7,215 bases of DNA from Anaerolineales bacterium UBA6663 (GCA_002455335.1 DKKP01000125.1:4822-12036), one strand, 5' to 3'; numbered from the stretch's first letter, positions 1 through 5,359 are shown. The notes: generated by a model not told the origin, from the sequence alone. Numbers and translations: made by a program.

Positions 1-148
1 CGGTCATCGAGCCGTAGGGCCTTTGGGCGTTCGATTCCGAGAAGGGCCGGGTGTTGGTTGCCGGATATCACGCGCTGCCATCCGCGGCGCGGTACCGTGC
101 CGCCAGGTGTTCGGCTTGCCGCAGGCGCCGACGCGCTCGAGAGCCTGC

Positions 149-664
149 CTACAGCAACGCCATCACCCCCGTGGCCAGCGCCGCGATAGCGCCGGCGGCG
201 ATTGTGATCCCGACGAAGCCTTTCAGAAAGCCCCTGAAGTGAAAACCATAGAATCGGCGCTCGGCGAACGCCTCGGCCCCGGGCAGCGTCGCCCAGCTTG
301 GCCGGATGGTCTCGATCAATAACCAGTCGATTAGCACCAGATCGATGAGGTTGAACGTCTGCAGGCCAAGCCAGATCGCGACAAAGATCGGCAGGAAACC
401 GGGCGAGCCCCGCAGACGCGTATTCAGCTCCACGATCTGACCGATCAGCAACGCCGCCAATCCCGCGAACATCACGGCTGCCACCCACGTCGTCTGGCGG
501 CGGGCCAGGTCGCTTTTCGGCGGAAGTGCCGCGCGCATCTCGGGCGGGGCATCATGCACCCAGATCTCGGGGTTCCAGCGCAGGCTACCAATGACCACGA
601 CGATCATCCAGGCCGTGATCAGGCCCCCGAAGAACACGCCGTTCTCCAGAACATCGATCCACAT
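149..664 (-). CDS. Unnamed four-helix integral membrane protein at the end of the feo operon
   Basis: A 171-residue protein with four hydrophobic stretches at about residues 8-27, 60-81, 88-116 and 147-169, so an integral membrane protein. There is no signal peptide, no metal-binding Cys pair and no enzymatic motif. The segment between helices 3 and 4 is polar and aromatic-rich (FNLIDLVLIDWLL, then RRFYGFHFRGFLKG) and is the most family-like part. I cannot assign it to a named family. The frame is open further upstream, to 871, but that part reads through the end of feoB. The ATG at 664 lies 11 nt after the feoB stop and has GAGGGTG just upstream. A GTG at 679 that overlaps the feoB TGA (GTGA) is an alternative start giving five more residues. 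Its position directly behind the permease suggests translational coupling and an accessory role in iron uptake, which is inference. It ends in TAG. Confidence 0.75.
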   Translation of the reverse strand: MWIDVLENGVFFGGLITAWMIVVVIGSLRWNPEIWVHDAPPEMRAALPPKSDLARRQTTWVAAVMFAGLAALLIGQIVELNTRLRGSPGFLPIFVAIWLGLQTFNLIDLVLIDWLLIETIRPSWATLPGAEAFAERRFYGFHFRGFLKGFVGITIAAGAIAALATGVMALL

Positions 665-675
665 CGCGCCCACCC

Positions 676-2079
676 TCACCCCAGCCCAAACGCCCGCGCC
701 ACGACAGCGACCAGAAAGGTCACGGCAAACGCGATCACCAGCGGGCCAAGCGCCCCAAGCGTCGTCCACTTGAGGCTGCGCGTCTCCTTCCACATGGTCA
801 TGATCGTGGTCGCGCACGGGTTGTGGAGCAGCGAGAACAACATCAGGTTGACCGCGGTCAGCGTCGTCCAACCGTATTGGCCGACCAACATCGTGTGCAT
901 CTCGCTATAGGCCGGCATGTCGGTCATCATACCGACGCCCAGGTACATCATCATCATGGTCGGGACCACGATCTCGTTGGCCGGGATCGCGATGATATAG
1001 GCCAGGAGGATGACGCCGTCGAGCCCGACGAGGTTGCCGAGCGGTTGCAGGGCATTGGCCACGTGCCAGGCCAGCGACGTGTCACCGACATAGATGTTGG
1101 CCAACAACCAGATCGCGGCCCCGGCCGGCGCAGCGGTCTGGATCGCGCGCCAGAGCACAAAGATCGTGCGATCGATCAGCGACGTGTACAGGATCTGACG
1201 CAGGTTCGGGCGTCTGAACGGCGGCAGTTCGAGCGAGAAGGCCGAGGCCTCGCCGCGCAACACGGTACGCGAAAGCACGCCCGAGATCACCAGCGTGAAG
1301 ATGATGCCGATCACGACCACGGTCACCACCGAGCCCGCGGCGATCACCGAGGTCAGCGCCGGCGGGAAGCTGGCGGCGACGAAGACCGTGGCGAGCATGA
1401 TCAACGTCGGGAAGCGGCCGTTACACGGGACGAAGTTGTTGGTCAGGATCGCGATCAAACGCTCGCGCGGGCTATCGATGACGCGTGTCGCGATGATCCC
1501 GGCCGCGTTGCAGCCAAAACCCATGGCCATCGTCAGCGACTGCTTGCCATGCGCTCCCGCCTTCTTGAAGAGCCAATCCATATTGAAGGCGACTCGCGGC
1601 AGATATCCCAGGTCCTCAAGAAACGTGAACAGCGGAAAAAAGATCGCCATCGGTGGCAGCATCACGCTGATCACCCAGCCCAGACCGCGGAAGACGCCGT
1701 CCCATAGAAAGCCCGTGATCCACCAGGGTATGCCAAGAGACGTAAACAATGCCACGCCCTGCGCTTCGACCCAGAAGAACCCTTCGGCAAGCATCGCCGA
1801 GGGTACGTTGGCCCCCGCGATCGTCAGCCAGAAGATCAGCGACAGGATCGCGAGCATAAGCGGCAGCCCGAAGATCGGCGAGGTCAGCAGCCGATCGACC
1901 GTGCTATCCCAATCCCAGCGTTTGCGCCCGCCCTGCTGCACGGCCTTCTCGGCCATGCTTTCGGCCTCGTGGTAGAGCGTCTGCACCAGCGTGTCGCGAA
2001 AATCGCCCGGCAGCGCCTGCCGCAGAAGATCGGCCTGCGCCAGGAGGCGCTCGGCCGGGGTTGCATTGTTTGTCATCAT
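676..2079 (-). CDS. feoB: FeoB permease half (Gate domains), ferrous iron transporter
   Basis: The membrane half of FeoB, which moves Fe(II) across the cytoplasmic membrane, encoded as a separate 467-residue protein. Full FeoB is usually about 650-770 residues with an N-terminal GTPase. Here residues 1-60 are a helical, charged linker, followed by DRLLTSPIFGLPL at 62-74, the classic entry to the first membrane helix. Visible FeoB motifs are LEDLGYLPR (154-162), GFGCN (187-191, Cys190), NNFVPCNGR (214-222, Cys219), PANEIVVP (366-373) and HNPC (419-422, Cys422). These conserved cysteines lie in the two Gate repeats. Eight or nine hydrophobic segments are visible. The start is ATG at 2079, with a second ATG at 2076. 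AGGCGG lies 3 nt before the first and 6 nt before the second. No GTP-binding motif occurs here; the G protein comes from the gene upstream. The protein looks intact, so the split is probably functional rather than a broken feoB. Confidence 0.95.
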   Translation of the reverse strand: MMTNNATPAERLLAQADLLRQALPGDFRDTLVQTLYHEAESMAEKAVQQGGRKRWDWDSTVDRLLTSPIFGLPLMLAILSLIFWLTIAGANVPSAMLAEGFFWVEAQGVALFTSLGIPWWITGFLWDGVFRGLGWVISVMLPPMAIFFPLFTFLEDLGYLPRVAFNMDWLFKKAGAHGKQSLTMAMGFGCNAAGIIATRVIDSPRERLIAILTNNFVPCNGRFPTLIMLATVFVAASFPPALTSVIAAGSVVTVVVIGIIFTLVISGVLSRTVLRGEASAFSLELPPFRRPNLRQILYTSLIDRTIFVLWRAIQTAAPAGAAIWLLANIYVGDTSLAWHVANALQPLGNLVGLDGVILLAYIIAIPANEIVVPTMMMMYLGVGMMTDMPAYSEMHTMLVGQYGWTTLTAVNLMLFSLLHNPCATTIMTMWKETRSLKWTTLGALGPLVIAFAVTFLVAVVARAFGLG

Positions 2080-2092
2080 TGTCCGCCTATCT

Positions 2093-2113
2093 CCCGCACC
2101 CTGTGGATGCGGG
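2093..2113 (-). other. Stem-loop touching the feoB-permease ribosome binding site
   Basis: CCCGCA (2108-2113 as read on the minus strand) pairs perfectly with TGCGGG (2093-2098 on that strand) around a 9-nt loop, ending about 13 nt before the permease ATG at 2079. The GGG of the 3' arm is the first part of GGGAG, one of two possible Shine-Dalgarno stretches; the nearer AGGCGG stays free. It could tune permease translation or be chance in GC-rich DNA. Confidence 0.3.
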
Positions 2114-2225
2114 TCCGAATGGCATTGTCTATGGGGCGACCATCGGCGGCATCGATCGGGCCACGGTCACCGGCGACCTCGCGCCGCCAGGCGGGCGCCC
2201 TCACACCACGCACAGCGCGCCACGC

Positions 2226-3038
2226 CTACTGCGCGCCCTGCAATGCGATCTTGCGGCTGAACCCGCGCACGGCCTGCCGCTGACGGGCCGCGATCTCACT
2301 GAGTTCGCCGCTTAGGAGCGCCTGCCGGATGCGTAAGTCGCCGTCGAGCAGCCGCAGCGCCACCCAACGCGGGTTGGGTAAGCCGGGCGCGGCCTGCTCG
2401 ATGAGCGGCAGCAGATCGCGGATCGCCGACTCGAGCGCCGGGTGCGCCTGGACCCGTTTGGGCTGCACGCTGGCCTGCCCTGTGACGACATCGCGGACCG
2501 CGGCCAGGATGTCGCCCAGCCCCTCGCCGCTGCGGGCCGCCGCGGCCACAACGGGCACGCCCAACTCACGCGCCAGCGCGCGCACATCGACCGCAATGTC
2601 CTTGCGTCGCGCCTCATCCATGAGGTTGACGACCACCACAGCGCGATCGGTGATCTCGAGCACCTGCAACACCAGGTTGAGGTTGCGCTCAAGACAGGTG
2701 GCGTCGTTGACCACCACCGTGCAGTCAGGCTGGCCGAACAGAATGAAGTTGCGCGCGATCTCCTCATCCTGAGACGCCGAGAGCAGCGAGTAGGTGCCCG
2801 GCAAGTCGACCAACTTGTAGCGCTTGTTTTGGAACTGGTAACCGCCCTCGGCGCGTGTCACGGTCTTGCCTGGCCAGTTGCCGGTGTGTTGACGCAGTCC
2901 GGTCAGCGCGTTGAACACCGTGCTCTTGCCCGTGTTTGGGTTGCCGGCCAACGCGATCAGGTAATCGAAATTGCTGACGTCGACGCCCATCTGGGCAAGC
3001 GACGCATTCGCCGGACAGGTGGCGCAGTCTTCAGTCAT
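2226..3038 (-). CDS. feoB: FeoB G-protein half (free-standing GTPase domain)
   Basis: A 270-residue cytoplasmic GTPase corresponding to the N-terminal part of FeoB, which binds GTP and drives or gates Fe(II) transport by the separate permease. All G motifs are visible: G1 GNPNTGKST (32-40), G2 within NWPGKTV with Thr59, G3 DLPGTY (78-83), G4 NLMD (138-141) and a G5-like AARSGEGL (about 167-174). HPALESAIRDLL near residue 199 and PRWVALRLLDGD near 223 match the helical S (GDI-like) domain, after which the protein stops. An N-terminal C5-x-x-C8 pair precedes the GTPase and is absent from E. coli-type FeoB. The frame opens with TTG at 3044, but AAGGAG at 3051-3046 lies 7 nt before ATG 3038, so ATG is chosen. 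It starts 2 nt after the upstream DtxR-FeoA stop, a tightly coupled pair. A 146-nt gap follows before the permease gene. Confidence 0.95.
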   Translation of the reverse strand: MTEDCATCPANASLAQMGVDVSNFDYLIALAGNPNTGKSTVFNALTGLRQHTGNWPGKTVTRAEGGYQFQNKRYKLVDLPGTYSLLSASQDEEIARNFILFGQPDCTVVVNDATCLERNLNLVLQVLEITDRAVVVVNLMDEARRKDIAVDVRALARELGVPVVAAAARSGEGLGDILAAVRDVVTGQASVQPKRVQAHPALESAIRDLLPLIEQAAPGLPNPRWVALRLLDGDLRIRQALLSGELSEIAARQRQAVRGFSRKIALQGAQ

Positions 3039-3040
3039 AG

Positions 3041-4069
3041 TCAAACTCCTTGCGAGGCCGGCTCGGCCTCGTTGATCAAGACCTGTTCGGCCTGGTCGCG
3101 GCGCAATGCGATGAGCGTGCCGCGCACGCGATAGGCCACGGGGTCACCGAGCATGCTGGGAAGCTCGGCCGTGATGCGGGCGCCGGGCGTCAGACCGAGG
3201 TCGAGCAAACGCCGCCGGGTGAACCCCTGGAGCCCCTGATCAAGCGCACCCACGAGCGCGGTCTCGCCACGCCTCAGCGCCGTCAATCGGCGGGAGACGG
3301 TCTCGCCTGCTGCCGGCGCCTCGGCCACAAAGATGTTGGCGGCCAGCACCGGTGCGAGCGCAAAGGTCTTTCCGCCGTCCGACAGTGTCAATCGCTCGGG
3401 CGTGGCCTCGACCACGCGAACGATCTGGCCCGGGCGCAGGCCCTCGGCCGCGATCTGGGCGAAGAGCGCGGGCGGCTCGTCCTCGAGATGGACGATCTGG
3501 GCCGGTTGACCCGTCGGCCAATCAGTAAGCGGTCGCGATTCGACGCGCGCCAGCTCGCCCCGCCCCGTTGGGATCGGGTCACCATGCGGGTCGACCGTCG
3601 GGTGGCCGAGCAGGGTCTCGAGCGCGTCGAGTTTGGCGGCGTCGGCATCGTGCTCGCGACGCTCGGCCTCGGCATGGACGTCGGCCAGCGGCATCCGCGC
3701 CTCGTCGACGAGGAAGCGCTCCCACAGGCGATGTGCCCGGATCACGCTGAGCGCCAGGCGCTCTCCCTCGATCGTCAATCGGAAACCGCCCGCCGCCGAG
3801 CGGATCAGGCCGCGCGTCTCAAGACGTTTCGCCAGGAAGACGACACGCCGGCTCGGTAGCCCCAGCGCACCGGCCAGTCCCTCGAGCGTGGCCGGGCGAC
3901 CGCCCCGCCATTCACGCGCGTGGATGAACTTGAGCGCGTCCTCGGCCAGATGACGCTCTCGGTCGTCGCGCCAGCGCCGCCAGAGCGCCAGCGCGCCGAT
4001 GCGCGGCAACACAACCCAGATGGCGCCAATGGAACCGACGATGACTACACCAAGCACCACGTTATCCAT
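3041..4069 (-). CDS. Membrane-anchored DtxR-like metalloregulator fused to FeoA
   Basis: A 342-residue protein with four visible parts. Residues 3-27 are a hydrophobic segment followed by RRWRDDRER, which predicts an N-terminal membrane anchor with the rest in the cytoplasm. Residues about 40-105 are a DtxR-type winged helix (TLEGLAGALGLPSRRVVFLAKRL region). Residues 106-167 are the DtxR dimerisation domain with LGHPTVDPHGDPIP at 154-167. Residues 172-250 are an SH3/FeoA-like domain, and 257-332 a clear FeoA domain (RRRLLDLGLTPG 285-296, LGDP 307-310, LIALRR 319-324). FeoA is a small partner of FeoB, and DtxR proteins are metal-dependent repressors. Residues aligning with DtxR/MntR metal ligands are kept: D44, H113, E117, H132, E136, E139, H140. 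The start ATG has GAGG 8 nt upstream. It could be a membrane-tethered repressor, or a FeoA-type partner that reuses the sensor fold to tell FeoB the cytosolic iron level. The domains are certain; the function of the fusion is inferred. Confidence 0.9.
   Translation of the reverse strand: MDNVVLGVVIVGSIGAIWVVLPRIGALALWRRWRDDRERHLAEDALKFIHAREWRGGRPATLEGLAGALGLPSRRVVFLAKRLETRGLIRSAAGGFRLTIEGERLALSVIRAHRLWERFLVDEARMPLADVHAEAERREHDADAAKLDALETLLGHPTVDPHGDPIPTGRGELARVESRPLTDWPTGQPAQIVHLEDEPPALFAQIAAEGLRPGQIVRVVEATPERLTLSDGGKTFALAPVLAANIFVAEAPAAGETVSRRLTALRRGETALVGALDQGLQGFTRRRLLDLGLTPGARITAELPSMLGDPVAYRVRGTLIALRRDQAEQVLINEAEPASQGV
3046..3051 (-). promoter_or_regulatory. Shine-Dalgarno site deciding the feoB G-protein start
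   Basis: AAGGAG read on the minus strand, 7 nt before ATG 3038 and only 1-2 nt before the alternative TTG at 3044. It lies inside the last codons of the upstream dtxR-feoA fusion gene, implying coupled translation of the two proteins. Confidence 0.8.
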
Positions 4070-4126
4070 GACACTGTCCTCTCACCACAAACCAGGCACC
4101 AATCGATTCGGCTTCATGCGTTTGTG

Positions 4127-4154
4127 GACGCCGGCCCGGACATCGCCGGGCGTC
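4127..4154 (-). terminator. Stem-loop between the DtxR gene and the feo genes
   Basis: GACGCCGGC (4127-4135) pairs with GCC (4145-4147) plus GGCGTC (4149-4154), nine base pairs with one bulged base and a 9-nt loop. It begins 23 nt after the regulator's stop codon. No T-run follows on the minus strand, so it is not a classic intrinsic terminator. It may be a partial attenuator or an RNA-stability element setting the ratio of regulator to transporter mRNA. Confidence 0.35.
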
Positions 4155-4177
4155 TGATGGATGTGGGTTGCCACGAC

Positions 4178-4840
4178 CTAGACCTCCACGGCTTCGACAT
4201 AGACATGATCCGTGATCGCGCGATCGAGTTCGAGCGTTGTCCCGCTAACCTCGACCAGGAGTGGGCCGCCCTCGGGCGCCTGCATCACGCTCAGCGGCGC
4301 CCGTAGCACGAGACCAAGAGCGGTGAGGCTTGTCAAAAACGCCGGATCTTCATCGCGCACACGCGCCACGCGCACGGTTTCGCCCGCCCCGACCAGGCTC
4401 AGCGCCCGGCGACACGGCTCGGCGACCTCGCCCTCACGAGTCGGAATCGGGTCGCCATGCGGATCGTGCGCCGGGTGGCCCAAGGCCGCCGCGATCTTGT
4501 CCTCGAAGTCCTCCGAGATCACGTGCTCGAGGCGCTCGGCCTCGGCGTGCACCTCGTGCCAGCCATAACCGAGCGCCTCTGCCAGGTAGAGTTCGATGAG
4601 TCGATGATGGCGGATCACCTCAAGCGCGATCTTGCGCCCCGGCTCGGTCAACGAGACGCCGCGATGCCGCTCATAATCGACAAGCGCCGGCTGCATGCGC
4701 GCCAGCTTCTGCACCATCTCGGTGACCGAGGCCGGCGCCACGCCGAGCCTCTCGGCCAAGGCCGAGGTCGTCACGCGGCCGGAATCCTCGAGCAACTCGT
4801 AGATGGCTTTGAGATAGTCTTCCGTGTTGGAGCTGAGCAT
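4178..4840 (-). CDS. DtxR/MntR-family metal-dependent transcriptional regulator
   Basis: A 220-residue cytoplasmic regulator that should bind DNA as a metal-loaded dimer and repress iron or manganese uptake genes. The N-terminal winged helix starts with NTEDYLKAIYEL (5-16) and has ALAERLGVAPASVTEMVQKL at 27-46. The dimerisation domain contains VHAEAERLEH (97-106) and LGHPAHDPHGDPIPT (120-134). A C-terminal SH3/FeoA-like domain spans about 143-220. Aligned with DtxR, the primary site reads D8 (Met10 in DtxR), E102 (Cys102), E105 and H106, the acidic set typical of MntR. K11 replaces MntR Glu11. The DtxR ancillary residues H79, E83 and H98 are also present. The frame allows GTG at 4846, but AAAAGG ends 5 nt before ATG 4840, so ATG is preferred. 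Three palindromes lie in its promoter region, consistent with autoregulation and with control of the downstream feo genes. Whether it senses Fe(II), Mn(II) or both is not settled by sequence. Confidence 0.93.
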   Translation of the reverse strand: MLSSNTEDYLKAIYELLEDSGRVTTSALAERLGVAPASVTEMVQKLARMQPALVDYERHRGVSLTEPGRKIALEVIRHHRLIELYLAEALGYGWHEVHAEAERLEHVISEDFEDKIAAALGHPAHDPHGDPIPTREGEVAEPCRRALSLVGAGETVRVARVRDEDPAFLTSLTALGLVLRAPLSVMQAPEGGPLLVEVSGTTLELDRAITDHVYVEAVEV

Positions 4841-4849
4841 AGTCACCTT

Positions 4850-4863
4850 TTAGGCGCGCCGAA
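4850..4863. promoter_or_regulatory. DtxR-type operator copy 1, next to the regulator's RBS
   Basis: TTAGG-CGCG-CCGAA, an inverted repeat with one mismatch whose central CGCG is itself palindromic. It directly abuts copy 2 and partly overlaps the Shine-Dalgarno AAAAGG of the regulator gene. It matches copy 3 in both half-sites. The TTAGG...CCTAA form is typical of DtxR-family operators; binding here is inferred. Confidence 0.55.
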
Positions 4864-4877
4864 TTAGGATCACCTAA
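4864..4877. promoter_or_regulatory. DtxR-type operator copy 2 (perfect palindrome)
   Basis: TTAGG-ATCA-CCTAA, perfect 5-bp arms around four central bases. It lies just downstream of the predicted transcription start (about 4880) of the leftward operon. It abuts copy 1 (centres 14 bp apart) and sits 31 bp, about three helical turns, from the centre of copy 3. The half-site matches the TTAGG of known DtxR/IdeR operators. Confidence 0.7.
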
Positions 4878-4886
4878 ACGCGAGGG

Positions 4887-4915
4887 ATCTTATTTTAGGT
4901 ATCCCGAAATGTCAA
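4887..4915 (-). promoter_or_regulatory. Sigma-70-type promoter of the regulator and feo operon
   Basis: On the minus strand, TTGACA (4915-4910, 6 of 6 to consensus), a 17-bp spacer, then TAAGAT (4892-4887, 4 of 6). The predicted start is near 4880, giving a leader of about 40 nt before ATG 4840. Operator copy 3 fills the spacer and copies 2 and 1 follow the start, the arrangement expected for a repressed promoter. No comparable promoter is visible before the downstream feo genes. Confidence 0.65.
4894..4909. promoter_or_regulatory. DtxR-type operator copy 3, inside the promoter spacer
   Basis: TTTAGG-TATC-CCGAAA, 6-bp arms with one mismatch, lying between the -35 and -10 elements of the leftward promoter. 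A repressor bound here would block RNA polymerase directly. It shares the TTAGG-N4-CCGAA form with copy 1. Confidence 0.6.
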
Positions 4916-4976
4916 GGGCCAGGTTGTGTTTCGGCCAACTCAGGGAGGCTTTTGATGAGCTAGGGCCTGTCTGGCA

Positions 4977-4990
4977 TCGATTCCCATCGA
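4977..4990. repeat. Short inverted repeat upstream of the arsR promoter
   Basis: TCGAT-TCCC-ATCGA, perfect 5-bp arms around four bases, ending 7 bp before the -35 element at 4998. It differs from both operator types here. It could be a site for another regulator or chance. Apart from this, I see nothing else in 4916-4997. Confidence 0.25.
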
Positions 4991-4997
4991 AGCTGAC

Positions 4998-5026
4998 TTG
5001 ACGGATTTCCGGAAGAAGCCTATCAT
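4998..5026 (+). promoter_or_regulatory. Sigma-70-type promoter of the arsR-ATPase operon
   Basis: TTGACG (4998-5003, 5 of 6), a 17-bp spacer, then TATCAT (5021-5026, 5 of 6). A start 6-8 nt beyond the -10 element falls at 5032-5034, on or beside the A of ATG 5033, predicting a leaderless transcript. No Shine-Dalgarno sequence lies at a usable distance before that ATG; the nearest GGAAG is 17 nt away. Confidence 0.7.
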
Positions 5027-5049
5027 CTGAATATGTACTCAGATATTCA
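5025..5049. promoter_or_regulatory. ArsR/SmtB-type operator over the start codon
   Basis: Two interlocked perfect inverted repeats: ATCTGA-N8-TCAGAT (5025-5044) and TGAATAT-N8-ATATTCA (5028-5049). The AT-rich TGAA...TTCA form is typical of operators bound by SmtB/CzrA-like repressors. The pair covers the end of the -10 element, the predicted transcription start and the first codons of the repressor gene. It is the obvious autoregulatory site of the repressor encoded here. Confidence 0.65.
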
Positions 5050-5359
5050 TGGAATGCAGATCGCTTCACCTGCTCTCGACGAACGCGAAGCGCTTTCGCT
5101 CGCTGAGCTCTTCAGGGCCCTGGGAGACGCCAGCCGTGTCCGCATCCTGGCCGCCCTGCTCACCGGCGAACACAACGTCGGCGAGCTCGCGGCCCAGGCT
5201 GCGGTCAGCGAGAGCGCGGTTTCGCACCACCTGCGCGGTCTGCGCCTGATGCGTCTGGTGCGCGCCGACAAACGCGGCCGGGCCGTGTACTACGCCCTGG
5301 CCGACGAGCACGTACGCGTGCTCCTGCAACAAGGCCTCGACCACGTCCGGCATGGGTGA
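5033..5359 (+). CDS. ArsR/SmtB-family metal-sensing repressor (CzrA-like)
   Basis: A 108-residue winged-helix repressor expected to leave DNA when it binds zinc, cobalt or a similar metal, releasing the efflux gene behind it. The recognition-helix region VSESAVSHHLRGLRLMRLV (58-76) is nearly the SmtB sequence, and GRAVYYAL (82-89) is the wing. The alpha-5 helix carries D91-x-H93 and, eleven residues on, H104-x-x-H107, the same ligands and spacing as in CzrA; SmtB has Glu at the last position. The alpha-3N cysteines (ELCVC) of arsenic and cadmium sensors are missing, with EHNVGE in their place, so a Zn/Co-type sensor is favoured. ATG 5033 is chosen because the promoter points to it; a Met at codon 8 (5054) is the alternative and also lacks a Shine-Dalgarno sequence. 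The stop is 7 nt before the ATPase ATG. Confidence 0.93.
   Translation: MYSDIHGMQIASPALDEREALSLAELFRALGDASRVRILAALLTGEHNVGELAAQAAVSESAVSHHLRGLRLMRLVRADKRGRAVYYALADEHVRVLLQQGLDHVRHG

Noticed and set aside
25..50. GTTCGATTCC, resembling a tRNA T-loop, near the left edge
   Set aside because: The flanking 5-nt arms do not pair beyond one base pair and no CCA-type end or acceptor match follows, so there is no support for a tRNA or tmRNA 3' end.
121..148. GCAGGC...GCCTGC stem just after the stop of the last minus-strand gene
   Set aside because: Only 6 bp with a 16-nt loop and no T-run; too weak to call a terminator.
1..148. Possible gene in the left end
   Set aside because: Short open stretches on both strands show no recognisable protein features. 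A 25-codon minus-strand frame ending over an ATG at position 7 could be chance. No gene is supported.
665..871. Longer N-terminus for the last membrane protein
   Set aside because: The extra 69 residues lie over the end of feoB in another frame, are charged and low-complexity, and have no family character; the ATG at 664 with its SD fits better.
823..1707. Long plus-strand frame antisense to the feoB permease gene
   Set aside because: Its protein is extremely rich in Arg, His, Asp and Gln, typical of an antisense shadow of a GC-rich membrane gene; the minus strand encodes clear FeoB motifs.
3036..3044. TTG start for the FeoB G protein
   Set aside because: AAGGAG would be only 1-2 nt away, whereas it is 7 nt from the ATG two codons later.
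4070..4126. Separate promoter or DtxR operator for the feo genes
   Set aside because: No TTAGG/CCTAA palindrome and no acceptable -35/-10 pair could be found here.
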